64,000 nucleotides of DNA from an uncultured Rhodospirillales bacterium (GTDB lineage Bacteria; Pseudomonadota; Alphaproteobacteria; Rhodospirillales; UBA2165). Every line of letters starts with the position of its first letter. Within the stretch, counting starts at the first letter, position 1. The position numbers and the translations under genes are program-made. Shown here one piece after another: positions 9,962 through 18,930 of this stretch. Under the pieces are notes generated by a model. It did no database searches. It saw nothing but the letters and a program-made list of their open reading frames with translations, and was not told the origin of the DNA. The stretch is from NCBI GenBank assembly GCA_913055735.1, contig CAJXKD010000001.1, forward strand, positions 124,001-188,000. The letters are read 5' to 3'.

Positions 9962-11730
9962 CGCATCTCCTCGACCGGCTCAACGCCCATCACGGCAAGT
10001 CCCGAGGCTATGACGGTCGCCAATCCCGATACTAATGCCAGCCTTGCCCTGGTCAACGCTAGGTCGCCTTCCTTGAGAAAGCGTAAACTCTCGTCCTCGC
10101 GCGCGCCCTTGGTCCACAAGGCATGGAACGCCGCCGCCAGGTCATGGAGGTAGTAGGCAATCCGGTGCGGCTCATGAACCTCTGCGGCGCCCTCGACAGT
10201 CCTCGGCCAGATCGCCATGGATTTGATCAATGCTAGTTCCGCGGGATCGGTAAGCCGCTCGAGCGGCGCATCGGCGAGCGCCGATGGTGTCAGCTCCTCG
10301 GCGGAGACCAGCTCTTCCGCGTTGCGCAACACGGACTTGCAGCGTGCATGGGAATACTGGACATAGAACACGGGATTGTCCTTGCTCTGCTCGACGACCT
10401 TGGCGAGATCGAAATCCAGTTGGGCATCATTCTTGCGGGTCAGCATAATGAAGCGCACCACGTCCTTGCCGACTTGGTCGATGACGTCGCGCAGCGTGAC
10501 GAAGGTACCCGCCCGCTTGGACATCTTCACCGGCTGGCCGTTTTCGAGCAGATTGACCATCTGGCACAGCTTGACGTCGAGGCGCCCCCCCGGGCGTCCA
10601 TCCTCCTCGGTAAGGGCCTTTACCGCCGCCTGCATGCGTTTCACGTAGCCGCCGTGATCGGCGCCCCACACGTCGATCATGTCGTTGAAACCGCGTTTGT
10701 ACTTGTCGTTGTGATAGGCCATGTCGGTGGCGAAATAGGTCCAGCTGCCGTCCGATTTCTTGAGCGGGCGATCGACGTCGTCGCCGAACTCGGTCGCCTT
10801 GAACAGCAATTGCGGACGCGGCTCCCAATCGTCGGGTTTCATGCCCTTGGGCGGTTCGAGGACGCCTGTATAGACGAGCCCGCGTCCCTCCAACTCCGCG
10901 ACCACCGCATCGACGCCGCCCGCCTGCACAAGCTCGCGTTCGGACGAAAACCGGTCGAACCGGATGCCGAGGGCGGCGAGGTCGTCGCGGATCAAGGCGA
11001 TCATGGCGTCGACGGCATAGGCGCGAAAATATTCCAGCCATGTCTGCTCGTCGTTCGCGTCGGCCCATTTGTCGCCATCGTCCTTGGCCAACTTCTCGGC
11101 CACGGGGATCAGATATTCACCGGGGTACAGACCTTCCGGCATGTCGCCGACATTCTGGCCCAGCGCCTCGCGATAGCGGAAATGCAATGACCGGGCGAGC
11201 GCCTCCACCTGGGCGCCGGCATCGTTGATGTAATATTCCTTGGTGACGTCGAACCCCGCCTTGGCCAGCAGCCCGGCCAGCGCGTCCCCGACCACAGCAC
11301 CACGCCCGTGGCCTACATGCATGGGGCCGGTCGGGTTGGCGGAGACGTACTCGACATTGACCTTCTGCCCGGCGCCCATCGTCGAGTCGCCATAGGCCGT
11401 ACCCGCCCGCAGAATGTCGGCAAGCCGCGCGTGCCAGAAACTGTCGGCTAAGCGCAAATTGATGAAGCCCGGTCCGGCGACGTCCGCCGCGGTGACGATA
11501 TCAAGCTCGCCCAACGAGGCGGCGATTATCTCGGCGAGATCGCGGGGTTTTTGCCCCGCCCCCTTGGCGAGCACCATCGCGGCATTGGTGGCGACGTCGC
11601 CGTGCGCCGGGTCGCGCGGCGGCTCGACTGAAATTCGTGAATAATCAAGACCCTCCGGGAGGCTACCCTTGGCGGCGAGCCGGTCGAGAATGGCGGTGAG
11701 TTCGTCGGTAAGAAGGTGAAATAAATCCAT
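9958..11730 (-). CDS. argS: Arginyl-tRNA synthetase
   Basis: This class I aminoacyl-tRNA synthetase charges tRNA-Arg. It has 590 residues, within the normal range. The HIGH-type motif is in [20 protein letters not shown] near residue 130 and the KMSK-type motif in [16 protein letters not shown] near residue 405. The N-terminal additional domain and the C-terminal DALR anticodon-binding domain ([16 protein letters not shown] onward) are both present. It precedes the SPOR gene with a 4-base overlap. Confidence 0.97.
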   Translation of the reverse strand: MDLFHLLTDELTAILDRLAAKGSLPEGLDYSRISVEPPRDPAHGDVATNAAMVLAKGAGQKPRDLAEIIAASLGELDIVTAADVAGPGFINLRLADSFWHARLADILRAGTAYGDSTMGAGQKVNVEYVSANPTGPMHVGHGRGAVVGDALAGLLAKAGFDVTKEYYINDAGAQVEALARSLHFRYREALGQNVGDMPEGLYPGEYLIPVAEKLAKDDGDKWADANDEQTWLEYFRAYAVDAMIALIRDDLAALGIRFDRFSSERELVQAGGVDAVVAELEGRGLVYTGVLEPPKGMKPDDWEPRPQLLFKATEFGDDVDRPLKKSDGSWTYFATDMAYHNDKYKRGFNDMIDVWGADHGGYVKRMQAAVKALTEEDGRPGGRLDVKLCQMVNLLENGQPVKMSKRAGTFVTLRDVIDQVGKDVVRFIMLTRKNDAQLDFDLAKVVEQSKDNPVFYVQYSHARCKSVLRNAEELVSAEELTPSALADAPLERLTDPAELALIKSMAIWPRTVEGAAEVHEPHRIAYYLHDLAAAFHALWTKGAREDESLRFLKEGDLALTRARLALVSGLATVIASGLAVMGVEPVEEMR

Positions 11731-11785
11731 GGCGGCGGTGTTTTAGACCGATTCTCCGGTTGCGTCGATCATCAGCTTCTCGCCC

Positions 11786-13009
11786 TCAGCTTCTCGCTTG
11801 CACATCGATGAGCCGCGCGTGCTCATCCAGGGCAAAGCGGTCGGTCATGCCGCCGATATAGTCGGCAACGGTACGAGCCGTTTTCTCGGTCCGCGGCGCA
11901 GCGGTTTTTTGACGCCATTCGGTGGGCAAGCTGTCGGGCTCCTCGATCAACAGATTGAACAGATCGCGCACCACCCGGCGAGCCTTACTGGTCATGCGGT
12001 TTACCCGATAGTGGCGATACATATTCTCGAACAGAAACGCCTTCAATTGCCTGTCCAGCTCCCGCATCTCGTCCGACAGCGCAATCACCGGATGATCGAG
12101 CGCCCGCACTTCGTCCGCCGATTGAGGGGCGGCCGCCTCCAACCGTCGCCGGGACTCGGCCAGCGCATCGCCGACCCAGATACCGATCATGCGGCGGATG
12201 GCTTCATGCTTGCGCCGCGAGCGATCGATGTCGGGGAATTCCCTGGCCACGTCGGCAAATATATCGCCGACCATCGGCACAGCTGAAATGTCCTCGACGG
12301 AGAACAGACCGGCCCGCAGGCCATCGTCGATATCGTGATTGTTGTAAGCGATGTCGTCGGAAAGCGCCGCCACCTGCGCCTCGGCGCTCGCATAGGTATC
12401 GATTTCCAGGTCGTGATCGGTGACATAGGTCGCGATGTCGCGGGGCACGCCATTCTCGCCGCGCCTCCCCGCCAACGGACCGGTCAGCGGGCCGTTGTGT
12501 TTGACCAATCCTTCGAGCGTCTCCCAAGTCAGGTTCAGCCCGTCGAATTCCGGATAGCGTTGTTCCAATCGGGTAACCACCGATAGGGACCGGGCATTGT
12601 GATCGAAGCCGCCATAGGGTTCCATCAGTTCCGATAGCGCGTCTTCGCCTGCATGACCGAACGGGGGATGGCCGAGATCGTGCGCCAGCGCCAACGCCTC
12701 CGCCAAATCCTCGTCGAGCGCCAGCGACCGCGCGATGGAGCGCGCAATCTGCGCAACCTCCAAACTGTGGGTCAGGCGCGTGCGGTAATAGTCGCCCTCG
12801 TGATAGACGAACACCTGTGTCTTGTATTCCAGGCGCCGGAAAGCGGCGGAATGGATGATGCGGTCGCGGTCACGCTGGAAACAGGTCCGGGTCGCGCTTT
12901 CAGGTTCCGGATGGAAATGTCCCCGACTGGCTGCCGGGTCGCAGGCGAACGGGGCCCGCGTCCCGAAGGAGGCAGGGGGCATCACGGGCGCCGTAAGGAT
13001 TTTTTGCAT
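11786..13009 (-). CDS. dgt: dGTPase-like HD-domain triphosphohydrolase
   Basis: The protein belongs to the deoxyguanosinetriphosphate triphosphohydrolase-like family, which hydrolyses dNTPs to deoxynucleoside and triphosphate. The HD metal site is visible in RLTHSLEVAQIARSIAR and LALAHDLGHPPFGHAGE. The ATG at 13009 gives 407 residues starting MQKILTAPVMPPAS; a further 30 residues are open upstream but look like leader sequence. It heads the long leftward run, 55 bases before argS, and is divergent from erpA. Confidence 0.93.
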   Translation of the reverse strand: MQKILTAPVMPPASFGTRAPFACDPAASRGHFHPEPESATRTCFQRDRDRIIHSAAFRRLEYKTQVFVYHEGDYYRTRLTHSLEVAQIARSIARSLALDEDLAEALALAHDLGHPPFGHAGEDALSELMEPYGGFDHNARSLSVVTRLEQRYPEFDGLNLTWETLEGLVKHNGPLTGPLAGRRGENGVPRDIATYVTDHDLEIDTYASAEAQVAALSDDIAYNNHDIDDGLRAGLFSVEDISAVPMVGDIFADVAREFPDIDRSRRKHEAIRRMIGIWVGDALAESRRRLEAAAPQSADEVRALDHPVIALSDEMRELDRQLKAFLFENMYRHYRVNRMTSKARRVVRDLFNLLIEEPDSLPTEWRQKTAAPRTEKTARTVADYIGGMTDRFALDEHARLIDVQARS

Positions 13010-13177
13010 GGCCGCACCATACGCAGCCCCGCGAATCCGCGCAACGCCGGGCTCTCTGAGGCCTGGAGGTGTTTGACAGCCGCCGTTTTGCGAATACATA
13101 AAGGACGAAAGGCCCAGCTAGATGCTTGGTTTTTCGGCGAATCGCCGCCATTAACGAATTCCGGGACCGGAAACTGT

Positions 13178-13522
13178 ATGATGTTGACCATGGAAAACGG
13201 CCTCACCATCACCGAAAGCGCGGCCAAGCAGGTGGCACAGATCATCGCCAATGAAGGGCGCGATGGCTTGCGCCTGCGCATTGCCGTTTACGCCGGTGGG
13301 TGTTCGGGGTTTTCCTACAGTTTCGATCTCGATGACGAAACCCACGACGACGACAAGGTCTATCAGGGTCACGGCATCGAAGTGGTGGTCGACGAGACGT
13401 CGCTGGAATTGATCGATGGTTCAGAGGTGGATTTCGTCGACGACCTAATCGGCGCGTCATTCCGCCTCAACAACCCCAACGCCCAATCGGCGTGCGGTTG
13501 CGGGACGTCCTTCTCCGTCTGA
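13178..13522 (+). CDS. erpA: Iron-sulfur cluster insertion protein ErpA (A-type carrier)
   Basis: ErpA delivers Fe-S clusters to apo-proteins. The A-type carrier cysteine pattern is intact: GGCSGFSY and a C-terminal CGCG. The ATG at 13178 gives 114 residues, the usual length; in-frame ATGs at 13181 and 13190 are also possible and no strong Shine-Dalgarno decides. It is divergent from dgt and is followed by a clear intrinsic terminator at 13551-13580, so it is probably monocistronic. Confidence 0.93.
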   Translation: MMLTMENGLTITESAAKQVAQIIANEGRDGLRLRIAVYAGGCSGFSYSFDLDDETHDDDKVYQGHGIEVVVDETSLELIDGSEVDFVDDLIGASFRLNNPNAQSACGCGTSFSV

Positions 13523-13550
13523 CAACTGCGCACCCATATGCTAAGTAGGC

Positions 13551-13580
13551 GGCCCGCATTTGATGCGGGCCATTTTGTTT
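13551..13580 (+). terminator. Intrinsic terminator after erpA
   Basis: A perfect 9-bp stem GGCCCGCAT/ATGCGGGCC with a TTG loop is followed by ATTTTGTTT. It lies 28 bases after erpA and contains the upstream ATG codons of the next frame, which supports placing the exonuclease start downstream at 13596. Confidence 0.85.
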
Positions 13581-13595
13581 GCCGGGAGCCTTCTG

Positions 13596-14372
13596 TTGCG
13601 TATCGCCACGTGGAACGTCAACTCGATCAAAGTCCGTCTGCCCAACCTTCTGAAGTGGCTGAAGGAAGCAAAGCCCGATGTGGCGTTGCTGCAGGAAATC
13701 AAATGCATCGAAGAGAACTTCCCGTGCGAGGAAATCGAAGACGCCGGTTACAACGTCGCCGTTGCGGGACAGAAGACCTATAACGGCGTCGCTATCCTAT
13801 CCAAGTCGCCCATTGATCTGGAGTTGACGGCCCTCCCCGGCGACGATAGCGACGAACAAGCCCGCTATATCGAAGCCTTTACCGGTAGCGTTCGCGTTGC
13901 CTCCATTTATCTGCCCAACGGCAACCCCACCGACAGCGAGAAATATCCTTACAAGCTCGCCTGGATGGAGCGGCTATACGACCACGTGCAGGAACTAATC
14001 GAAACCGAAGATGCCTTCGTCCTCGGCGGCGACTACAACATCGCGCCCGACGACCGCGACGTGTACGACCCGAAAGGCTGGGCCGACGATGCGCTGTGCC
14101 GCCCCGAATCCCGCGCCGCCTTCCGTAAGATCATGTATCTCGGCCTTACCGAAGCCTTCCGGGTTTTTCATCCGGAGGAAGGCCGGTATTCCTTTTGGGA
14201 TTACCAGGCCGGACGTTTCCCGCGCGACGAAGGTCTGCGGATCGATCATCTGTTGCTGTCACCGCAAGCCGCCGACCGTCTCGTCGATTGCGACATCGAC
14301 CGCAAACCCCGGACCTGGGAAAAACCGTCGGACCACACGCCGGTGTGGTGCGAACTCAGCGACGAGGTTTAG
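13596..14372 (+). CDS. xth: Exodeoxyribonuclease III
   Basis: This Mg-dependent AP endonuclease and 3'-5' exonuclease acts in base-excision repair. Catalytic motifs are LLQEIK (Glu), GGDYNIAPDDRDVYDP (Asp/Asn) and the C-terminal SDHTPVW (Asp-His). I chose the TTG at 13596 because the translation then begins MRIATWNVNS, the family's usual N-terminus, with GGGAG about 9 bases upstream; the earlier ATG at 13560 sits inside the erpA terminator. The length is 258 residues. The stop overlaps the converging GFA-like gene by 4 bases. Confidence 0.93.
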   Translation: MRIATWNVNSIKVRLPNLLKWLKEAKPDVALLQEIKCIEENFPCEEIEDAGYNVAVAGQKTYNGVAILSKSPIDLELTALPGDDSDEQARYIEAFTGSVRVASIYLPNGNPTDSEKYPYKLAWMERLYDHVQELIETEDAFVLGGDYNIAPDDRDVYDPKGWADDALCRPESRAAFRKIMYLGLTEAFRVFHPEEGRYSFWDYQAGRFPRDEGLRIDHLLLSPQAADRLVDCDIDRKPRTWEKPSDHTPVWCELSDEV

Positions 14373-14854
14373 GCGCTTAGGCGCGCTTCCAACATCTCGT
14401 GCCAACGCGCGGAGAGATCGTCGAGCCCCGGCGACTGAGCTTCGTAGTTGAGGAGTGACTGATCGATCTGCGCCCAGGGAAGCGCGCTTTTTGTCCAGAC
14501 GTTACCCGCCGGAAAGACCCAGCTTGGGTCGTCGAGCGTGCCGCCCCGCAGGATCACCATATCCGCCGCGTGCGGCGGCTCGTGGATGATACGGGTGCCA
14601 CAATCGCCGCAGAAGCGGCCAACCACGGAACGGCCACTATCGGCCTTGCGCTCAATGGTGCGCAATTCACCCTGGAAAAAGTGCAGGTACTGCCGGTCGA
14701 CGGGAATGGAAATGCCGAAGGCGCTGGTCGTCATGCGCCGGCATTCCGTGCAATGACACAGATAGACGGTCTTCGGCGCATCGAGCAATTCATAACGGAT
14801 CGCCCCGCACGCGCAGCCGCCAGAATAAGGTGGTTTGAAAACATAATCGGACAT
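14369..14854 (-). CDS. GFA/CENP-V domain zinc protein
   Basis: The Cys pattern GGCACGAIRY, CHCTECRR and FCGDCGTRI is that of the GFA family (glutathione-dependent formaldehyde-activating enzyme-like), a small two-zinc fold. Family members are mostly of unknown substrate, so a formaldehyde role should not be assumed. I chose the ATG at 14854 because GGAGGG lies 8 bases upstream; the longer frame to 14875 uses those same bases as codons. The protein has 161 residues. It follows the SDR gene by 17 bases and is probably co-transcribed with it. Confidence 0.88.
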   Translation of the reverse strand: MSDYVFKPPYSGGCACGAIRYELLDAPKTVYLCHCTECRRMTTSAFGISIPVDRQYLHFFQGELRTIERKADSGRSVVGRFCGDCGTRIIHEPPHAADMVILRGGTLDDPSWVFPAGNVWTKSALPWAQIDQSLLNYEAQSPGLDDLSARWHEMLEARLSA

Positions 14855-14871
14855 TCCTCTATTCCCTCCCT

Positions 14872-15666
14872 TCATACGCGGGGACTGTAGCCGCAGCTCA
14901 GGCCGCCGTCGATGACCACTTCCGCGCCGGTCATCATGGCCGATTCGTCGGATGCGAGAAAGACGATTGGATGAGTCACGTCCTCGGTTTCACATATCCG
15001 GCCAAGCGGGATCATTCGGTTGAGCCGGTCGAGCGCGCCGTCTTCGTGCAGGAACTGTTCGATGAGCGGCGTCCGGATATAGGTGGGGTGAACGGAATTG
15101 CAGCGGATACCGTAACCTTTCTGGGCGCAATCCAAGGCGACGCATTTGGTGAGGTAGCGCACCCCGGCCTTGGCGGTGCCATAAGCGACCGTGTTCGGGT
15201 TGCCCATGATCCCAGCCACCGATGAAATATTGACGATAGAACCGCCACCCGACTCGCGCATCACCGGGATTGCCGCCTGACACCCCAGGAAAACGCTGTT
15301 GAGATCGATATCCATCAACAGCTGGAAATCCTCGTACGTGGTGCTTTCCATATCGCCGTGCCGGCTGATGCCGGCGTTGTTGATCAGGATATGCAACCCG
15401 CCGAAGGTTTTCTGCGTGGCCTCCATCGCCGCCGCCCACGCCCCGGGATCGGCAACGTCGTGGTCGATGGCTATGGCCCTGTCGTTCCCAGTCTCGCCCC
15501 CGATTTCCTCGGCGATCTCCCGGGCTGTCGCTTCGGCGGCCGCTTTATCTATGTCGGTTCCCGCCACCCGTGCCCCTTCGCGCGCCAGATGGAGGGCCGC
15601 TGCCCTTCCCAAGCCGGAGCCCGCCCCGGTGACCAGCGCGATCTTATCCTTCAGCCGATTGCCCAT
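14872..15666 (-). CDS. SDR-family NAD(P)-dependent oxidoreductase
   Basis: This is a classical short-chain dehydrogenase of 264 residues. The nucleotide-binding motif ALVTGAGSGLGRAAA is near residue 12, followed by LINNAGISRHG, the catalytic Ser in NISSVAGIMG and YGTAK (Tyr-x-x-x-Lys). An Asp in GTDIDKAAAE after the second strand suggests an NAD preference. The C-terminal GAEVVIDGGLSCGY is typical. The substrate is unknown. GGGGAGGGG lies just ahead of the ATG. It is paired with the downstream GFA-like gene. Confidence 0.92.
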   Translation of the reverse strand: MGNRLKDKIALVTGAGSGLGRAAALHLAREGARVAGTDIDKAAAEATAREIAEEIGGETGNDRAIAIDHDVADPGAWAAAMEATQKTFGGLHILINNAGISRHGDMESTTYEDFQLLMDIDLNSVFLGCQAAIPVMRESGGGSIVNISSVAGIMGNPNTVAYGTAKAGVRYLTKCVALDCAQKGYGIRCNSVHPTYIRTPLIEQFLHEDGALDRLNRMIPLGRICETEDVTHPIVFLASDESAMMTGAEVVIDGGLSCGYSPRV

Positions 15667-15815
15667 ACCCCTCCCCTTTACGAAACATTTACGAAGCCCT
15701 TACAAAAAGCCCATCACCCATCATTAAACACGTCAAAAATCGCAAAAAACAGCCATTTTTCGTCTTATTTTCCTGTGATGGCCGTCATAGCAGGAAACCT
15801 GTCCATACCCGATAC

Positions 15816-15830
15816 TTAACGCATCGTTAA
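15816..15830. promoter_or_regulatory. CtrA-like box (TTAA-N7-TTAA)
   Basis: TTAACGCATCGTTAA matches the alphaproteobacterial CtrA consensus TTAA-N7-TTAA(C). It ends 20 bases before the start of the cyclic-nucleotide-binding protein gene, in a 184-base divergent promoter. The match to consensus is seen in the sequence; binding is inferred. Confidence 0.55.
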
Positions 15831-15850
15831 TAAACCAATCACGGGCGATC

Positions 15851-16486
15851 ATGAACGAGATGAGCACTGCACCGAAGCTCGCTCCCATGCCGAGAGCGGG
15901 CTTCTTCGAACGTAGCCGGGTCGATCGGTCTAAGGCTCCTGAGGAAGCGGGGCAGACGGGCGTCCTGAGCGATGAAGAGTTGCGCCAACGGGAGCGCCGG
16001 GAGGCGGCCGTGGATACACGCATGATCAACGACAACCAATTTATCTTCCGGGAAAACGAGCTCGGAGATCTCGCCTTCGTTGTCAAGAAAGGCACCGTCG
16101 AGATCAGCAAGACGGCCAACGGCAAGGAAACCGTACTCGCCCGCGTCGGCGAAGGCGGCATCATCGGCGAGATGGCGCTGCTCGACAACTCGCCGCGCAT
16201 GGCATCGGCCAAGGCGGTCGACGGTCCCGTTCAACTGATGGTGATTTCGCGCGATCTGTTCGAACGCAAGCTCGACGGCATGGACCCTTTCACGAAGGCC
16301 CTGATCCTGATTATGGCCAACCACGTTCGTAATCTGGCCGACACGGTTGCCGACCTGAAGGCGCCGAAGTCACGCCTTACCGGCGACCCCGAAGCCTCCG
16401 CCGCCGAGAATGCAAAACTCCAGATGGCCGAAACAAAAAAAGACACGGCCAATAAAGAAAACGCGCCTCAGCAAGCTTCGGCCTAA
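15851..16486 (+). CDS. Cyclic nucleotide-binding (Crp/Fnr-type sensor) domain protein
   Basis: This 211-residue soluble protein has one cNMP-binding beta-roll (about residues 55-165): DLAFVVKKGTVEISKTANG, then GGIIGEMALLDNSPRMASAK, the phosphate-binding cassette with its Glu and Arg. No helix-turn-helix follows, so it is not a classic Crp regulator; the C-terminal 45 residues are Lys/Ala/Glu-rich. The N-terminal 50 residues look disordered. It may sense cAMP, for which a cyclase exists at 56357-58642, but that link is inference. A CtrA-like box lies just upstream. Confidence 0.88.
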   Translation: MNEMSTAPKLAPMPRAGFFERSRVDRSKAPEEAGQTGVLSDEELRQRERREAAVDTRMINDNQFIFRENELGDLAFVVKKGTVEISKTANGKETVLARVGEGGIIGEMALLDNSPRMASAKAVDGPVQLMVISRDLFERKLDGMDPFTKALILIMANHVRNLADTVADLKAPKSRLTGDPEASAAENAKLQMAETKKDTANKENAPQQASA

Positions 16487-16495
16487 TCTCAGATA

Positions 16496-17533
16496 TCAGG
16501 CGGTGACGAACACCGGTGCATCCCCATGTCCGGGGAAACCGCCGCGCACGACACCGCCGCGCACGTCGCCGAAGAAGGGCGCGAACCCATCCGGCAGCGG
16601 CCGGCTGTTGGGCATCGACAGCCAAAGCCGCAACAGATGCCGCTTCCGGTCCGGCTCGTCGAAATCCGCGAACTCCGTCCGCATGTGATAGGTCAGGTGG
16701 TTGTTGAGGAACTGGATGTCACCGGCCTCGAACCTCATCTCGAGGTGAAACTCCGGCTTGGCGCAAATCGCCTCCACCAAATCCAATGCTTCCTTCTGTT
16801 CGGGCCGTAACGGCGGCGTGTCGCGCGATTGGGTCGCGGAGCGAATGTGGGTCGGTGTATACCGGCTGGCAAAGAAGCCGTCACGTTCCCCGTAGATGGG
16901 TTGGGTGTAGTACGGCGGATCACCGGGCAACTCGTTCCCCTGCCAACTCCACCAATAAGGTTCGTACAGCACCTCCAATAGGTCGGGCCGGATGCGCAGA
17001 ATTTCGTTGTGCACCGCGGCCGCGCTGACGATACGGCTGATGCCGCCGCTTTTCGCGGGCCGCAGACAGAACAATCCCGTGACGTCGCAAGCATCGGTGT
17101 GAAACGTCAGTTCACCGCTGCTGGTGTAACCCCGAAATTGCGGCCCGTCGCGCGGTGTGCCGATATCGCGTACATCGCCCAGCATGTCGCCGCGCTTGCT
17201 TTGCGACACCGCCCAACCGAGATGCAGACCGATCGCCCAATAGATCAGGCGCAGATCGTCAAGACCGTATTTCCCCACCGGAAAACCGCGATAAAGCTGA
17301 ACGCCGGTTCCTTCTTCCAGGTTCGCCCGCATCTCGGCCAGATCGCCGGCGAATGTCGGCAACGAAAAATCCTCCACCCGGCAGTCCGCCATGGTGACAC
17401 CGCGCGCCTTCGCGTGCGCAAGCGCCGCGTCGATCTCGTCAATATACATGTCACTGAGTTGGCGGAGCCAGCCGTTGCCCGCCGCCAGTTCGTGGCCGCG
17501 CCAGTTGGATGCCTCATCGATTTTGTGCCGCAT
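16496..17533 (-). CDS. TauD/TfdA-family Fe(II)/2-oxoglutarate dioxygenase
   Basis: This is a 345-residue non-heme iron dioxygenase. The facial triad is suggested by FHTDACD (His-x-Asp) and a distal His in FLNNHLTYHMRTEFADF, with RHLLRLWLS giving the Arg that binds 2-oxoglutarate. The substrate is not evident; the family acts on sulfonates, carnitine precursors, herbicides and amino acids. The ATG at 17533 is preferred over 17551 because GGAG and AAGGGA lie directly upstream. It converges on the preceding gene with a 9-base gap and has no obvious operon partner. Confidence 0.9.
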   Translation of the reverse strand: MRHKIDEASNWRGHELAAGNGWLRQLSDMYIDEIDAALAHAKARGVTMADCRVEDFSLPTFAGDLAEMRANLEEGTGVQLYRGFPVGKYGLDDLRLIYWAIGLHLGWAVSQSKRGDMLGDVRDIGTPRDGPQFRGYTSSGELTFHTDACDVTGLFCLRPAKSGGISRIVSAAAVHNEILRIRPDLLEVLYEPYWWSWQGNELPGDPPYYTQPIYGERDGFFASRYTPTHIRSATQSRDTPPLRPEQKEALDLVEAICAKPEFHLEMRFEAGDIQFLNNHLTYHMRTEFADFDEPDRKRHLLRLWLSMPNSRPLPDGFAPFFGDVRGGVVRGGFPGHGDAPVFVTA

Positions 17534-17653
17534 TTCCCTTGCTCTCCGCAACTCATGATTTAAATCAATGCCACGCCGGTTTTGTTACGACATGATGACA
17601 TTCAATCAGCACAATCTAGGCACGTCAAACGCGCCCCAGCAGGAGGGATCCGC

Positions 17654-18076
17654 ATGCGAAAGCACATCGTTCCGGACGTTATCGTCGATCAGGATATCGC
17701 CACGCTGCCCAGTACGGCGACGGTTCACGACGCTGCATCCTTGATGCGGGACCGAGGCGTCAAATCCGTTCTTGTGACGCGTGCGAACAAGCTTGTCGGT
17801 ATTATCACCGTCACCGACATCGTCAATCGGGCCGTCGCCAAGGGGCTCGACCCGAAAGAGACCAAGCTCTCGAAAATCATGACCAAGGAGCCGAAAACCG
17901 TCGATGCCAGCGCGACGCCGGCGAAGGCCCTGCGGGTGATGCAGGATGGCAAGTTCTGGCATATCCCCGTGGTGTCCGGCGAAGAAATTGTCGGGGTCGT
18001 ATCGCGCAGCAATTTCGAAGGGTGCGATATGGTCCAAGCCGAGTTCGAAATCGAACTCTGGGAACATATGCGTTAA
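17654..18076 (+). CDS. Tandem CBS-domain protein
   Basis: This 140-residue cytoplasmic protein is almost entirely two CBS domains: the first from IATLPSTATVHDAASLM to VGIITVTDIVNRA, the second from KTVDASATPAKALRVM to EEIVGVVSRSNFE. CBS pairs bind adenosine nucleotides and act as energy or ligand sensors. The ATG at 17654 has AGGAGG 7-13 bases upstream, which decides the start over an upstream ATG at 17582. No fused effector domain is present, so the target is unknown. A related protein is encoded at 45934-46365. Confidence 0.92.
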   Translation: MRKHIVPDVIVDQDIATLPSTATVHDAASLMRDRGVKSVLVTRANKLVGIITVTDIVNRAVAKGLDPKETKLSKIMTKEPKTVDASATPAKALRVMQDGKFWHIPVVSGEEIVGVVSRSNFEGCDMVQAEFEIELWEHMR

Positions 18077-18086
18077 GGCAACGACG

Positions 18087-18914
18087 TCAGGGTTTGCGGC
18101 CCGACCCCAGCATATCGGTGGACAGCAATTCATAGTGATCGCCGCGGAGATACGGCTCGAAGGCTGTCTTGATCGCAGCATGGAGGTTTTCGAGCTGTTC
18201 GTCGCTCATGCCCGCGAGCCGTTTGCCGTAGGACCGGTCGAGCAGCCGCTGCCACATCCTACCCTCGCTCGGGCGTTTCTGGTTTTCCTGAACCTTGCGT
18301 TCCTCGATGTCTTCGAGTCCAGCAGCGGTCAGCAGTTCGGTCAACTCGCCCAGCTTGGAAAAGCGGAAGCGGCGGTTGTGGGTCGAGGACGGCTGTTCGT
18401 TGAAATAGGCCCAGACCGTATCGCGGAGCACGGTATAAAGCGTGTTCTCCTCGGCAACGCCGTGCACCATATAAGCGACACGCCCGCCCGGCTTGAGCAC
18501 CCGCACCGCCTCGCCCACCGCGGCCACCGCATCGTCGGGAAACATGATCCCGAAACGGCAGGTGACGGCATCGAAGGTATTGTCGTCGAAGGGCAAGCTC
18601 TCCATCTGGCCGATTTCGAACCGCAGGTTCTTGAGGCCTAGATTTTCGGCCCGCTGACGGGTCCCGGCGAGCATTTCGGGATTGGCATCATAGGCCGTGA
18701 CGGATCCGGTTTCGCCGACGGCGATCGCCGTCGAAATGGCCGGCTCGCCGGCCCCCGACGCTATGTCGAGGACGTGATCGCCTTCCTCTATCCCCGCTGC
18801 GGCGATGATCGCCTGATTGCCGTGGTCCTGATCGGACAGGCCTTGCGGCGCCGTGCGTGCCCAGAAGGCGCCGCGCTCCGCCCAGTTGGTGCCTTCCTCT
18901 TTGGTCTCGGTCAC
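18087..18914 (-). CDS. Class I SAM-dependent methyltransferase (UbiE-like)
   Basis: This 275-residue protein has the Rossmann SAM-binding motif DHVLDIASGAGEPAISTA near residue 42, an acidic strand end (TAYDANPEML), and post-motifs FDAVTCRFGIMFPDD and VLKPGGRVAYMV. It resembles the UbiE/COQ5 group of small-molecule methyltransferases, but the substrate cannot be assigned. It lies 16 bases beyond the ilvD stop on the same strand and may be read through from ilvD. Confidence 0.88.
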   Translation of the reverse strand: MTETKEEGTNWAERGAFWARTAPQGLSDQDHGNQAIIAAAGIEEGDHVLDIASGAGEPAISTAIAVGETGSVTAYDANPEMLAGTRQRAENLGLKNLRFEIGQMESLPFDDNTFDAVTCRFGIMFPDDAVAAVGEAVRVLKPGGRVAYMVHGVAEENTLYTVLRDTVWAYFNEQPSSTHNRRFRFSKLGELTELLTAAGLEDIEERKVQENQKRPSEGRMWQRLLDRSYGKRLAGMSDEQLENLHAAIKTAFEPYLRGDHYELLSTDMLGSGRKP

Positions 18915-18930
18915 GCCCCGACTACCTTTT

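Noticed and set aside
13560..13595. Earlier ATG start for exonuclease III
   Set aside because: These codons lie in the erpA terminator hairpin and loop region; the TTG at 13596 gives the family's normal N-terminus.
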